NCBI GenBank assembly: GCA_045545735.1 | Contig: JAZQBM010000001.1 | Location: 124,001 to 188,000, forward strand | DNA length: 64,000 nt | Direction: 5' to 3' | Source of the DNA: Fimenecus sp045545735 | GTDB taxonomy: Bacteria > Bacillota > Clostridia > Oscillospirales > Acutalibacteraceae | Program-made: the position numbers and the translations under genes | Part shown: positions 9,106 through 17,467 of the stretch, piece by piece | How the letters are laid out: every line of letters starts with the position of its first letter | Position numbering within the stretch: the first letter of the stretch is position 1 | Notes under the pieces: generated by a model | What the model was told of the DNA's origin: nothing | Seen by the model: only the letters and a program-made list of their open reading frames with translations | Databases searched by the model: none

Positions 9106-9969
9106 ATGAAAGTTAAAGTTGCGGCAAAAATTAATTTAATGCTTGATATTCTTAAAAAACTTGATAATGGTTATCATAGTCTATTTATGATTATGCAATC
9201 TGTTGACCTATATGATACTGTTACGGTCGAGAAAAATACTGAAAACAAGATTATTATTAAATGCGATACTGACGGTGTTCCGTGCAACGAGAAAAATATT
9301 GCATATAGGTGTGCTGACGCATTTTTTAAGCACACCTCAATTACAGATAATGGAGTTACAATAGAAATTGAGAAGAACATTCCTATGGCTGCAGGAACAG
9401 CAGGGGGAAGTGCTGATGGTGCAGGCGTGCTTTATTGTCTTAATAAGATTTATAATACAAATCTTTCGCAGAATGAACTTTGTGAAATTGGTGCGACCGT
9501 TGGTGCTGATATTCCATTCAGTCTTGTTGGTGGTACGGCAATTGCTCTTAATACGGGTAATGTAATTGCAAAAGTTCGTGATTTACCTGAATGTTATATT
9601 GTTCTTGCAAAACCGGAGCAGGATGTGTCAACTCCTGAAGCGTATGCACAGTTTGATGCACTGTCCCGAGTTCGTCATCTTGACAGAGTATCAATGATTG
9701 ATGCTATTTCAAATGGTGATTATGAGAAAATCTGTGCACTTTGCGGTAATGTGTTTGAACAGGCTGTTGAAGTACCCAAAAGACCGCATATCAAGGGTGT
9801 TATGAGAAAGTGCGGTGCAGATGCTTGCTGTATGAGTGGTAGCGGACCAACTGTTTTTGGATTATTCAGTGACAAAGAAAAAGCAGAGGATTGCTATAAT
9901 AAACTTGCAAAGAAATATAATAGCGTATATATTTGCAAACCTGCAAATTCAGGAATTGTTGAATTATAA
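9106..9969 (+). CDS. ispE: 4-diphosphocytidyl-2-C-methyl-D-erythritol kinase
   Basis: GHMP kinase of the MEP isoprenoid pathway; phosphorylates CDP-methylerythritol with ATP. The 287-residue length is normal. The N-terminus has the substrate lysine in KVAAKINLMLDI and NGYH follows. The ATP loop is PMAAGTAGGSADGAG, and the C-terminal GHMP motif is MSGSGPTVFG. IspH of the same pathway is encoded at 17.5 kb. A geranylgeranyl-reductase-like flavoprotein follows 19 bases downstream, perhaps linked to isoprenoid metabolism. Confidence 0.96.
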   Translation: MKVKVAAKINLMLDILKKLDNGYHSLFMIMQSVDLYDTVTVEKNTENKIIIKCDTDGVPCNEKNIAYRCADAFFKHTSITDNGVTIEIEKNIPMAAGTAGGSADGAGVLYCLNKIYNTNLSQNELCEIGATVGADIPFSLVGGTAIALNTGNVIAKVRDLPECYIVLAKPEQDVSTPEAYAQFDALSRVRHLDRVSMIDAISNGDYEKICALCGNVFEQAVEVPKRPHIKGVMRKCGADACCMSGSGPTVFGLFSDKEKAEDCYNKLAKKYNSVYICKPANSGIVEL

Positions 9970-9988
9970 ATAATAACGGGGGATTATT

Positions 9989-11392
9989 ATGAAAAAATAT
10001 GATGTGTTGGTGGTTGGTGCATCAACTACCGGTTGTTGGTTTGCTTATAAAATGGCTGAACAAGGCTTTAAAGTGCTTGTAATTGAAAAGCAAAAGCCTG
10101 ACGATGTGTCAAGAGAATATGATGTTTTTCATATGGGTAAGGCCGATATGGAAAGATTTGATTTAGAAATCCCTGACGAAAATAGCCCATTACGTGAATT
10201 CTGTTTTGCACATTCAACAATGGTTTCACCTTATGGTAATCATCCAAAAGCATGTGCCGAGGAACCTGTAATTGGTTTACATAAACACGATTATATTATG
10301 GCTATGGCTGACCGTGCAAAGAGTGCGGGAGCAGAAATCATTTATAATGCATCTTTTTCTGACTTCATTTATAATGAAAACGCAAAAATTATAGGTGCAA
10401 AATACACTACTGCTGACGGTGAATGTGAAGCACTTGCACGAATTGTTGCTGATTGTTCAGGTATTCCTGCGGTAGCTCGTACAAAGTTGCCAGATACTTC
10501 AGTAGTTGGTAATTTTAAACTCACGCCTAAAGATATTCTTTACGTTGTACTTTACTATGCTGAATATCTTAAAAACGATTTTAATCCGCGTGATTTAGAC
10601 GGTTTCTTTATGCAGTATAAATCTTGGTCTGCACCGTCTGATAATCCTAATGGTGCAATTCTTGGCATTGGTGCATTTTATTCATATTCTTATGCTGAAG
10701 AAATCTTTAATGAACATTTTATGAAAAATGTTAGTTTCCCTGAATATAAGGTTGAGCGAATTGAAAAAGGTATGACACCATATCATACATCGGTGTATTC
10801 ACTTGTTGATGACGGATTTATTGTTCTAGGCGATGCGGCTTGTCATACAAAACCAACTTGTGGTGAAGGTTGCACATCTTCACTTGTTGCAGGTGAAATT
10901 GCAGTTGAAGTTATTTCCAATCTTTTGAAGTCTGATAAATATCTTACAAAAGAAAGAATGTGGAGTATTAACAAGCGTTATATGACCGCACAAGGTAAAG
11001 ATTTTGACTCAATGCGACCAGTTCTAATGGGTGTTATTTCAATGGATTATGATGAGGCAGAGTATCTTTTTGCAAATGATATAATTTTCAGCGAGAAAAT
11101 TCTTGGTGGTATGGATACTGGTCTTAATCTCTCAAGCAAAGATATTGCGGACATTGTTAAAGGTGTTGTAAACGGTATTGCGAAAGGTAAAATCAAGCCT
11201 GCAACTATCGGTAAACTCCTAAAAGGACTTAAATATAGTGGTCAGGTCGGTGCACTTTATGATAACTACCCTGAACAGTATGAAGATTTTCAAGAATGGA
11301 AAGCAAAAGCAGATAAACTCTGGGCTAAAATTGGACCAGTTGCCAACACTTGTGACCCTGAAATTCTTGCAAAATTAGGAATAGAGATGTAA
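9989..11392 (+). CDS. FAD-dependent oxidoreductase, geranylgeranyl reductase type
   Basis: A 467-residue flavoprotein of the geranylgeranyl reductase / para-hydroxybenzoate hydroxylase superfamily. The FAD-binding dinucleotide loop is VVGASTTGC, a variant of GxGxxG with serine and threonine in the loop. The second FAD motif is VLGDAACHTKPTCGEG, typical of the geranylgeranyl reductase group. The last ~130 residues are helical and not assignable by eye. It directly follows ispE (19 bases; AACGGGGGA precedes the ATG), so reduction of an isoprenoid chain is a reasonable guess, but the substrate is unknown. The transcript ends at a perfect hairpin downstream. Confidence 0.82.
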   Translation: MKKYDVLVVGASTTGCWFAYKMAEQGFKVLVIEKQKPDDVSREYDVFHMGKADMERFDLEIPDENSPLREFCFAHSTMVSPYGNHPKACAEEPVIGLHKHDYIMAMADRAKSAGAEIIYNASFSDFIYNENAKIIGAKYTTADGECEALARIVADCSGIPAVARTKLPDTSVVGNFKLTPKDILYVVLYYAEYLKNDFNPRDLDGFFMQYKSWSAPSDNPNGAILGIGAFYSYSYAEEIFNEHFMKNVSFPEYKVERIEKGMTPYHTSVYSLVDDGFIVLGDAACHTKPTCGEGCTSSLVAGEIAVEVISNLLKSDKYLTKERMWSINKRYMTAQGKDFDSMRPVLMGVISMDYDEAEYLFANDIIFSEKILGGMDTGLNLSSKDIADIVKGVVNGIAKGKIKPATIGKLLKGLKYSGQVGALYDNYPEQYEDFQEWKAKADKLWAKIGPVANTCDPEILAKLGIEM

Positions 11393-11409
11393 GCAAATTA
11401 TATAACAAA

Positions 11410-11433
11410 AAGCCGTGCTTTTTAGCACGGCTT
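11410..11433. terminator. Bidirectional terminator between the flavoprotein gene and ackA
   Basis: Perfect ten-pair stem AAGCCGTGCT / AGCACGGCTT with a TTTT loop, between convergent genes; A-rich on the left and TAATCTTT on the right. Confidence 0.88.
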
Positions 11434-11455
11434 AATCTTTATGGATTTTTAAGAA

Positions 11456-12664
11456 TTAAAGAGCGTTTACAATATCTCTTGTATCTCTTGCAATAACAAG
11501 TTCTTCATTTGTAGGAAGAACATAAACTTTAACCTTTGAGTTTGCTGTTGAGAGTTCGCCTTCAGCACCTTTAACAAGTGTCTTGCCATATTCTTCGTCG
11601 ATTTCAATGCCGAGGAATGTAAGTTCTTTACAAACCTTTGCACGAATATCGTCAGCGTTTTCACCGATACCACCTGTGAATACGATGGCATCAATACCGT
11701 CCATAGCAGCAGTATAAGCACCAATGTATCTCTTAATCTGATATGCAAGAATATTTCTTGCAAGTGCACATTGTTCGTTACCTTCGGCAGCTGCAGCCTT
11801 TACATCACGGTCGTCTGATGAAAGACCTGAAATTCCAAGAATACCTGATTTCTTGTTAAGAAGTGTATCCATTTCTTTTACTGAAAGGTTCTCTTTTTCC
11901 ATAATGAAGAGTACTGCAGATGGGTCGATTGCACCGCAACGAGTACCCATAATAAGACCATCAAGTGGAGTAAGACCCATTGTTGTGTCAATAACCTTAC
12001 CGCCTTTGACAGCTGTGATTGATGAGCCGTTACCAAGGTGACAAGTAACGATTTTAAGGTCTTCAATATTTTTGCCCATAACTTCTGCACATCTTGCACT
12101 TACAAAGCGGTGTGAAGTACCATGGAAACCATATTTACGAACCTGATATTTTTCATAGAATTCATAAGGTACAGGGAATGTGTATGCTTCAGCAGGCATT
12201 GTGCTGTGGAATGCGTTATCGAAAACTGCAACCTGAGGAACATCTTTGCCAAAAAGTTCAATACTTGCATTAATACCCTGAATATGTGCAGGATTGTGAA
12301 GTGGAGCAAGAGCACACATTTCTTCAATGCCCTTAATAACATCATCAGTAACGAGCATACTCTTGTTGAAAAGAGAACCGCCTTGAACAACACGATGACC
12401 AACAGCTGTAATTTCGCTGATATCATCAATAACTTTGTATTCGCCTTCTGTAAGAACCTTTTTAACTTCAGTAAAAGCTGCAGTGTGGTTGCTCATAGGA
12501 GTTTTGTATTCAACTTTTTTGCCGTCTGGTGTTTTAAAACTGATACAAGAATCTTCAGCACCAACTCTTTCGCAAATACCTTTTGCGATTACGCTTTCAT
12601 CAGCCATATCAATAAGTTGATATTTAAGTGATGAACTACCTGCGTTAATAACAAGAACTTTCAT
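11456..12664 (-). CDS. ackA: Acetate kinase
   Basis: Interconverts acetyl phosphate plus ADP with acetate plus ATP, the energy-yielding last step of acetate fermentation. The 402-residue length is standard. The N-terminal motif VLVINAGSSSLKYQL, the catalytic-region CHLGNGSS, RCGAIDPS and the C-terminal FTGGIGENA are all present. No pta gene is adjacent. The divergent neighbour tmcAL uses acetate as a substrate. A GGAGATG sequence precedes the ATG. Confidence 0.97.
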   Translation of the reverse strand: MKVLVINAGSSSLKYQLIDMADESVIAKGICERVGAEDSCISFKTPDGKKVEYKTPMSNHTAAFTEVKKVLTEGEYKVIDDISEITAVGHRVVQGGSLFNKSMLVTDDVIKGIEEMCALAPLHNPAHIQGINASIELFGKDVPQVAVFDNAFHSTMPAEAYTFPVPYEFYEKYQVRKYGFHGTSHRFVSARCAEVMGKNIEDLKIVTCHLGNGSSITAVKGGKVIDTTMGLTPLDGLIMGTRCGAIDPSAVLFIMEKENLSVKEMDTLLNKKSGILGISGLSSDDRDVKAAAAEGNEQCALARNILAYQIKRYIGAYTAAMDGIDAIVFTGGIGENADDIRAKVCKELTFLGIEIDEEYGKTLVKGAEGELSTANSKVKVYVLPTNEELVIARDTRDIVNAL

Positions 12665-12715
12665 TATTTACATCTCCATTCAAAAAATTTCTTGAAGTAA
12701 TATTAAATCTGTATT

Positions 12716-12744
12716 ATTATATACTTATATTTGTTGAATTTCAA
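12716..12744 (-). promoter_or_regulatory. Strong sigma-A promoter of ackA
   Basis: Minus strand: TTGAAA (12744-12739), 17 bases, TATAAT (12721-12716). Eleven of twelve consensus positions match. The leader is about 45 bases. Confidence 0.75.
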
Positions 12745-12782
12745 GGTTTCTTTTACCAAATATTTGAAAAAGAGGTAAATTT

Positions 12783-13955
12783 ATGTCCGTAATAGGAATT
12801 GTTTGTGAATTTAATCCTTTTCACAATGGTCATAAGCATTTAATTGACTCTGTCAAAAAAGACGGGGATATTGTTGTGTGTGTTATGAGTGGTAACTTTG
12901 TGCAAAGGGGAGAACCTGCAATTTTTCCAAAAGATTTAAGAGTGAAATCTGCACTTTTAAACGGTGTTGATATTGTTCTTGAATTGCCGTTTGTATATGC
13001 AACCGCATCAGCAGAAATATTTGCATCAAGTGCCGTTGAAATATTAGATGCTTTCGGTTGCGATAAAATTGCATTTGGAACAGAAAATACAACACTGGAA
13101 CAGCTTGAAAATGCAGTTGAAATTTTACATTCAACAGATTTTGATGAAAAAATTAAGAAATACCTTGAAAATGGTGTGAATTATCCAATGGCTCGACAGT
13201 TTGCTTTTAGCGAGTATAACTGTGATTGTGATTTCTCAACACCAAATAATATTCTTGCAATTGAATACGTAAGTACAATTATGAGAAATGATTATAAAAT
13301 GATGCCAATAACTATTAATCGCAAGGGTACAAATTATAACGATAATTTTTCTGTTGAAAATTTTGCTTCTGCTACGCATATTCGTAATCTAATAAACAAA
13401 AATAAAGATTTTGATGAACTTGTACCGAGTAGTTCATATGAGATTTATAAAACAGCGTTAGAAAACGGTGCATATCAAAATGCAGAAAAATTTAATATAG
13501 TTGCACTTTCTCTTTTGCGTTCAAGTAGTATTAAATCAACTACTGCAAATATGGCGGAAGGGCTTGAAAACAGAATTCACTCTGCAATAAAAGAAAGCAC
13601 AACCTTAACTGAAATTTATGATAATGCAAAAACAAAGCGATTTACTCATTCAAGAATAAGGCGTGCTGTATTGTCTTGCATTTTGAATGTAACTGATAAT
13701 GATTTGAAAATCAAAGTTCCATATTGTCGCTTGTTAGGATTTAACGCAAGTATTAATGATAAACTTGGCGAACTTGCAAAGAAGTGCAAAATACCATTTG
13801 TAGTTAATTATTCAGATATACTGGAACTGAATTCTGCGGATTCTTCAAGAGTTTTTGAACTAGAAAATAAATCAAGCGACTTATATAATCTTTCCTTGCA
13901 AAAATCTGCTGTTTGTGGTACTGAAATGACATATTCACTTGTAAAAATGAAATAG
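12783..13955 (+). CDS. tmcAL: tRNA(Met) cytidine acetate ligase
   Basis: TmcAL (B. subtilis YlbM) makes N4-acetylcytidine at the wobble base of elongator tRNA-Met from acetate and ATP by way of acetyl-AMP. The 390-residue length is normal. The nucleotidyltransferase motif is EFNPFHNGH (residues 9-17), followed by SGNFVQRGEPAI and a C-terminal helical region. AGAGGT precedes the ATG. It is divergent from ackA, whose product makes acetate; ylbM-type genes next to ackA are common in Clostridia. Confidence 0.93.
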   Translation: MSVIGIVCEFNPFHNGHKHLIDSVKKDGDIVVCVMSGNFVQRGEPAIFPKDLRVKSALLNGVDIVLELPFVYATASAEIFASSAVEILDAFGCDKIAFGTENTTLEQLENAVEILHSTDFDEKIKKYLENGVNYPMARQFAFSEYNCDCDFSTPNNILAIEYVSTIMRNDYKMMPITINRKGTNYNDNFSVENFASATHIRNLINKNKDFDELVPSSSYEIYKTALENGAYQNAEKFNIVALSLLRSSSIKSTTANMAEGLENRIHSAIKESTTLTEIYDNAKTKRFTHSRIRRAVLSCILNVTDNDLKIKVPYCRLLGFNASINDKLGELAKKCKIPFVVNYSDILELNSADSSRVFELENKSSDLYNLSLQKSAVCGTEMTYSLVKMK

Positions 13956-13979
13956 TTTGCAGGAAATCTTGCAAAATGC

Positions 13980-14008
13980 TTGATTTTAGACACAAAAAAA
14001 TGTATATT
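13980..14008 (+). promoter_or_regulatory. Predicted promoter of the rpiR-cmk-plsC-ispH/rpsA operon
   Basis: TTGATT (13980-13985), 17 bases, TATATT (14003-14008), between tmcAL and the regulator gene. Confidence 0.5.
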
Positions 14009-14040
14009 TATTGTTGAATTCTTATTTGGGAGTTGTTTTT

Positions 14041-14913
14041 GTGAAAAACTTCATTTTTACAAAAGTTGATAAAAATAAAAAATTGTCAAAAGGTCATAAA
14101 AAACTTGTTGCATATATTAATGAAAACTATGATAAAGCCGCATTTATGACTGCGTCTAAATTAGGCGAAAAAGTTGGTGTAAGCGAGTCAACGGTTGTTC
14201 GTTTTGCTACTGAGATGGGCTTTAAGGGTTATCCGGAACTTCAAAAAGAACTTCAGCAAATGATTAAATCAAAACTTACTGCTGTACAAAGAATGGAAGT
14301 TTCAAGCACACTTATCGGTGAGCAAGATGCAATTAAAAAGGTTCTTAATGGTGATATTGAACTAATTCGTGATACGTTAGAACAAATTTCGACTGTGGAA
14401 TTTACAAAAGCAGTTGAAACAATTAATAATGCAAGAAAGATTTACATACTTGGTGTTCGTAGTTCTGCGTCGCTTGCAAGCTTTTTGTATTTTTATCTTA
14501 ATCCCGTTTTTGAAAATGTTGTATTGGTTGATACTTCAAGCGGTAGTGAAATGTTTGAACAGATGTTCAGGATAAGTGAAGATGACGTATGTGTTGCAAT
14601 CAGTTTCCCACGTTATTCGAAGCAGACAATCAACGCACTTCGCTTTATTGCTGACAGAGGCTCAAAAATAATTGCAATTACAGACTCTGCTGATTCGCCA
14701 ATTGCTGAATATGCTGATAACATTCTTGTTGCAAAAAGTGATATGGTATCTGTAGTTGATTCACTTGTAGCACCATTAAGTCTTATTAATGCACTTATTG
14801 TTGCGGTAACATTTAGTCGTCGTGATGAGGTTTACAGTAACTTTAATAAACTCGAAAGTATATGGGATGAATATCAAGTTTATGACAAATCAGACGGTGG
14901 CGAAAATGAATAA
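14041..14913 (+). CDS. MurR/RpiR family transcriptional regulator
   Basis: A 290-residue regulator with an N-terminal RpiR-type helix-turn-helix (about 30-70: LGEKVGVSESTVVRFATEMGF) and a C-terminal SIS sugar-phosphate domain (about 120-260; VRSSASLASF, ISFPRYSKQT). Such proteins sense phosphosugars. The GTG at 14041 is chosen because GGGAG lies about eight bases before it. An upstream TTG at 14011 lacks a site and would place the GGGAG inside the gene. The next gene starts inside its last codons (eight-base overlap), so it heads an operon of flavoprotein, cmk, plsC and ispH-rpsA. It may regulate that operon or distant sugar genes. Confidence 0.88.
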   Translation: MKNFIFTKVDKNKKLSKGHKKLVAYINENYDKAAFMTASKLGEKVGVSESTVVRFATEMGFKGYPELQKELQQMIKSKLTAVQRMEVSSTLIGEQDAIKKVLNGDIELIRDTLEQISTVEFTKAVETINNARKIYILGVRSSASLASFLYFYLNPVFENVVLVDTSSGSEMFEQMFRISEDDVCVAISFPRYSKQTINALRFIADRGSKIIAITDSADSPIAEYADNILVAKSDMVSVVDSLVAPLSLINALIVAVTFSRRDEVYSNFNKLESIWDEYQVYDKSDGGENE

Positions 14914-16156
14914 AAAAGTTATTGTTGTTGGTGCAGGTGCTGCAGGAACAATAGCAGCAGGTGCGGCGGCTGAGAATGGAGCAGAAGTTATCCTTCTTGA
15001 ACGAAATGAAAAGATTGCCCGCAAGGTTATGATTACAGGTAAAGGCAGATGTAATGTAACGAATAATGTTGATGATGTGCAATCTTTTATTCAGAATATT
15101 CCCGGTAACGGAAGATTTTTATATAGTGCATTTTCATCTTTTAATAATCGCGATGTAATGGATTTGTTTGAAGATTACGGTGTGCAACTCAAAGTTGAAC
15201 GTGGCAATCGTGTTTTTCCTGTAAGTGATAAGGCGGTTGATATTGTTGATGCTCTTAACAAATACATTACTGATATGGGTGTAATACGCAAAAATGAACG
15301 TGTTACAACATTGATAATTGAAAACGGCGAAATTAAAGGTGTTGAAACTGAATCGGGAAATGCTTTTTTTGCTGATTCAGTTATTGTTGCAACTGGTGGT
15401 CTTTCTTACCCTAAAACAGGCTCAAGTGGTGATGGCTATAAACTTGCAAAAAGCGTAGGTCATTCTATTACCGAATTACGACCTTCATTATCGGCACTTG
15501 TATGTCGTGAGGGATTGTGTAGTGAATGTATGGGACTGTCCCTTAAAAATGTTGCAATTAAAGTTCTTGATACTAAAAAGAAAAAAGAAATATATGACGA
15601 TTTTGGCGAAATGTTGTTTACCCATTTTGGCGTTTCTGGACCTATGATTTTGTCAGCAAGTGCCCATATGCGTGATATGGAAAAAGGCAGATATGAAATA
15701 TATGTTGACTTGAAGCCTGCACTTGCACATGAAAAACTTGATGCACGAATTCTGCGAGATTTTGCAGATAACAGTAATAAGTCAATTTCAAATGTTTTAT
15801 CACTTTTATTGCCAAAATCTTTAATTTCTCCTGTGTTGAAATTGGCACAAATCAAGCAGTCAGAAAAAATCAATCAAATAACAAAAGAGATGCGTAAAAT
15901 GCTTGTAGATACAATTAAATCCATTAAATTAACTGTTATGGATTTTAATGATATTTCAGAAGCAATTGTCACAGCAGGTGGAATAAAAGTCAGCGAAATT
16001 AATCCTAAAACAATGGAAAGTAAACTTTGCAAAGGTTTATATTTTGCAGGTGAAGTAATCGATTGTGATGGCTATACAGGTGGGTTTAATCTGCAAATCG
16101 CATTTTCTACAGGACATTTAGCGGGAATTTCCGCAAGTAATACAGATGAGGTGTAA
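14906..16156 (+). CDS. BaiN/RdsA (HI0933-like) family FAD-dependent oxidoreductase
   Basis: A 416-residue flavoprotein of the HI0933/YhiN group. N-terminal FAD loop VVGAGAAGTIAAG, then GKGRCNVTNN, VIATGGLSYPKTGSSGDGY and the C-terminal AGEVIDCDGYTGGFNLQIAF, all characteristic. E. coli YhiN (RdsA) has been linked to dihydrouridine formation in 23S rRNA, and BaiN to bile-acid reduction. Position in an operon with the S1 protein favours the rRNA role, as an inference. The ATG at 14906 overlaps the regulator's stop by eight bases and GGTGG precedes it. Confidence 0.88.
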   Translation: MNKKVIVVGAGAAGTIAAGAAAENGAEVILLERNEKIARKVMITGKGRCNVTNNVDDVQSFIQNIPGNGRFLYSAFSSFNNRDVMDLFEDYGVQLKVERGNRVFPVSDKAVDIVDALNKYITDMGVIRKNERVTTLIIENGEIKGVETESGNAFFADSVIVATGGLSYPKTGSSGDGYKLAKSVGHSITELRPSLSALVCREGLCSECMGLSLKNVAIKVLDTKKKKEIYDDFGEMLFTHFGVSGPMILSASAHMRDMEKGRYEIYVDLKPALAHEKLDARILRDFADNSNKSISNVLSLLLPKSLISPVLKLAQIKQSEKINQITKEMRKMLVDTIKSIKLTVMDFNDISEAIVTAGGIKVSEINPKTMESKLCKGLYFAGEVIDCDGYTGGFNLQIAFSTGHLAGISASNTDEV

Positions 16157-16160
16157 CTTT

Positions 16161-16823
16161 ATGATTAATGTTGCTATTGACGGCCCTGCAGGTGCAGGTA
16201 AAAGTACAGTTGCTCGTGCAGCGGCACAAAAACTTGGCTATATTTATGTTGACACAGGTGCTCTTTACAGAGCGGTTGGTGTTTATTGTCTTCGTAAAGG
16301 CATTGAAACAACTGACGTAGATGGTGTTGGTGCAATTCTTAGTGAAATTACAGTAGAACTTAAATTTATTAATGGGGTTCAACACGTTTTCTTGAATGGT
16401 GATGATGTTTCAACTGAAATCAGACTTCCTGAAGCATCTATGGCTGCATCAAATGTATCAGCAATTCCATCAGTTCGAGCTTTCTTATTTGATTTACAAC
16501 GTGATATTGCTGCAAAAAATAACTGCATTATGGATGGTCGTGATATAGGTACAGTTGTTCTTCCAAATGCTCAGGTTAAAATTTTCCTTACAGCAGATGA
16601 TACAGAAAGAGCAATGAGAAGATATAAGGAACTTCAAGAAAAAGGTAGCACAGTCACTTATCAAGAAGTGCTCGATGATTTGCGTGTGCGTGATTATAAT
16701 GATTCTCACCGCGAAATTGCACCGTTAAAGCCTGCTGAAGATTCAGTTATTGTTAATACAACAAACTATACTCTCGAAGAATCCATCAACAAAATTGTTG
16801 AAACAGTTGAGGAGAAATTATAA
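16161..16823 (+). CDS. cmk: (d)CMP kinase
   Basis: Phosphorylates CMP and dCMP with ATP. The 220-residue length is typical. P-loop DGPAGAGKST (residues 6-15), YVDTGALYRAVG substrate motif, MDGRDIGTVV and the lid-region RDYNDSHREIAPL are present. The ATG at 16161 is favoured over an upstream in-frame ATG at 16146 by GAGGTG at 16149-16154. The TAA stop overlaps the plsC ATG (TAATG). The order cmk-plsC-ispH-rpsA is widely conserved in Firmicutes. Confidence 0.96.
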   Translation: MINVAIDGPAGAGKSTVARAAAQKLGYIYVDTGALYRAVGVYCLRKGIETTDVDGVGAILSEITVELKFINGVQHVFLNGDDVSTEIRLPEASMAASNVSAIPSVRAFLFDLQRDIAAKNNCIMDGRDIGTVVLPNAQVKIFLTADDTERAMRRYKELQEKGSTVTYQEVLDDLRVRDYNDSHREIAPLKPAEDSVIVNTTNYTLEESINKIVETVEEKL

Positions 16824-17467
16824 TGTCACAGAAAGTCAACAATTATAATTTTGATGAGTTCAAAAAACGTAATTTGATGAATGTTATCAGACCTATTGGT
16901 AATCTTTTTTGTAATTCATACTATAAAGTTACATATGAAGGTCTTGAAAATATCGAACGTAATGATGGATTTATTATTGCACCAAATCATATTACTGAAT
17001 TTGACCCGTTGATGATTGCTATGGCATCAAAACGATTGTTTTACTACATAGGTAAATATGAACTTTTCAAAAATCCCTTACTTGCAAAGGCGATTATAGG
17101 TTTAAATGGCTTTCCTATTATGCGTGGTAAAGGTGATATGAGAGCAATTAACTATGCTGTTGAACTTGTCCGTAGGGGAGAAGTACTTTGTATTTTCCCC
17201 GAGGGTACTCGCTCAGTTGACGGTACACCTAAAGAAGCAAAATCAGGTGTTGGTTATATTGCACGTCATGCTGGTGCAGATATTATTCCAACTGCAATTT
17301 ATATGGAAGATAAAAATAAAAAAGGCTCAAAAGTTATTGTGAAATTCGGTGAGCCTATTCGTTATAAAGATATGGGATTTACAGATGGTGGAAAAACATC
17401 TGAAAATAAGCGTGTGGCAAAGAGAGTTATGGATGAGATTATTCGTCTTTGGGAGGAATGTAAATGA
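16823..17467 (+). CDS. plsC: 1-acyl-sn-glycerol-3-phosphate acyltransferase
   Basis: Membrane-associated acyltransferase that makes phosphatidic acid from lysophosphatidic acid, 214 residues. The catalytic HX4D motif is NHITEFD, and the substrate-binding motif is FPEGTRS. It is one base overlapped with cmk and four bases (ATGA) overlapped with ispH-rpsA, implying translational coupling. GAGGAG precedes the start. Confidence 0.93.
   Translation: MSQKVNNYNFDEFKKRNLMNVIRPIGNLFCNSYYKVTYEGLENIERNDGFIIAPNHITEFDPLMIAMASKRLFYYIGKYELFKNPLLAKAIIGLNGFPIMRGKGDMRAINYAVELVRRGEVLCIFPEGTRSVDGTPKEAKSGVGYIARHAGADIIPTAIYMEDKNKKGSKVIVKFGEPIRYKDMGFTDGGKTSENKRVAKRVMDEIIRLWEECK

Noticed and set aside
12122..12631. 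Open frame of 169 codons opposite ackA
   Set aside because: It is fully antisense to a confident gene, has no ribosome-binding site, and its composition is that of a reverse-complement shadow.
15460..15873. Open frame of 137 codons opposite the BaiN/RdsA gene
   Set aside because: Antisense shadow of a conserved gene with no start signal or recognisable motif.
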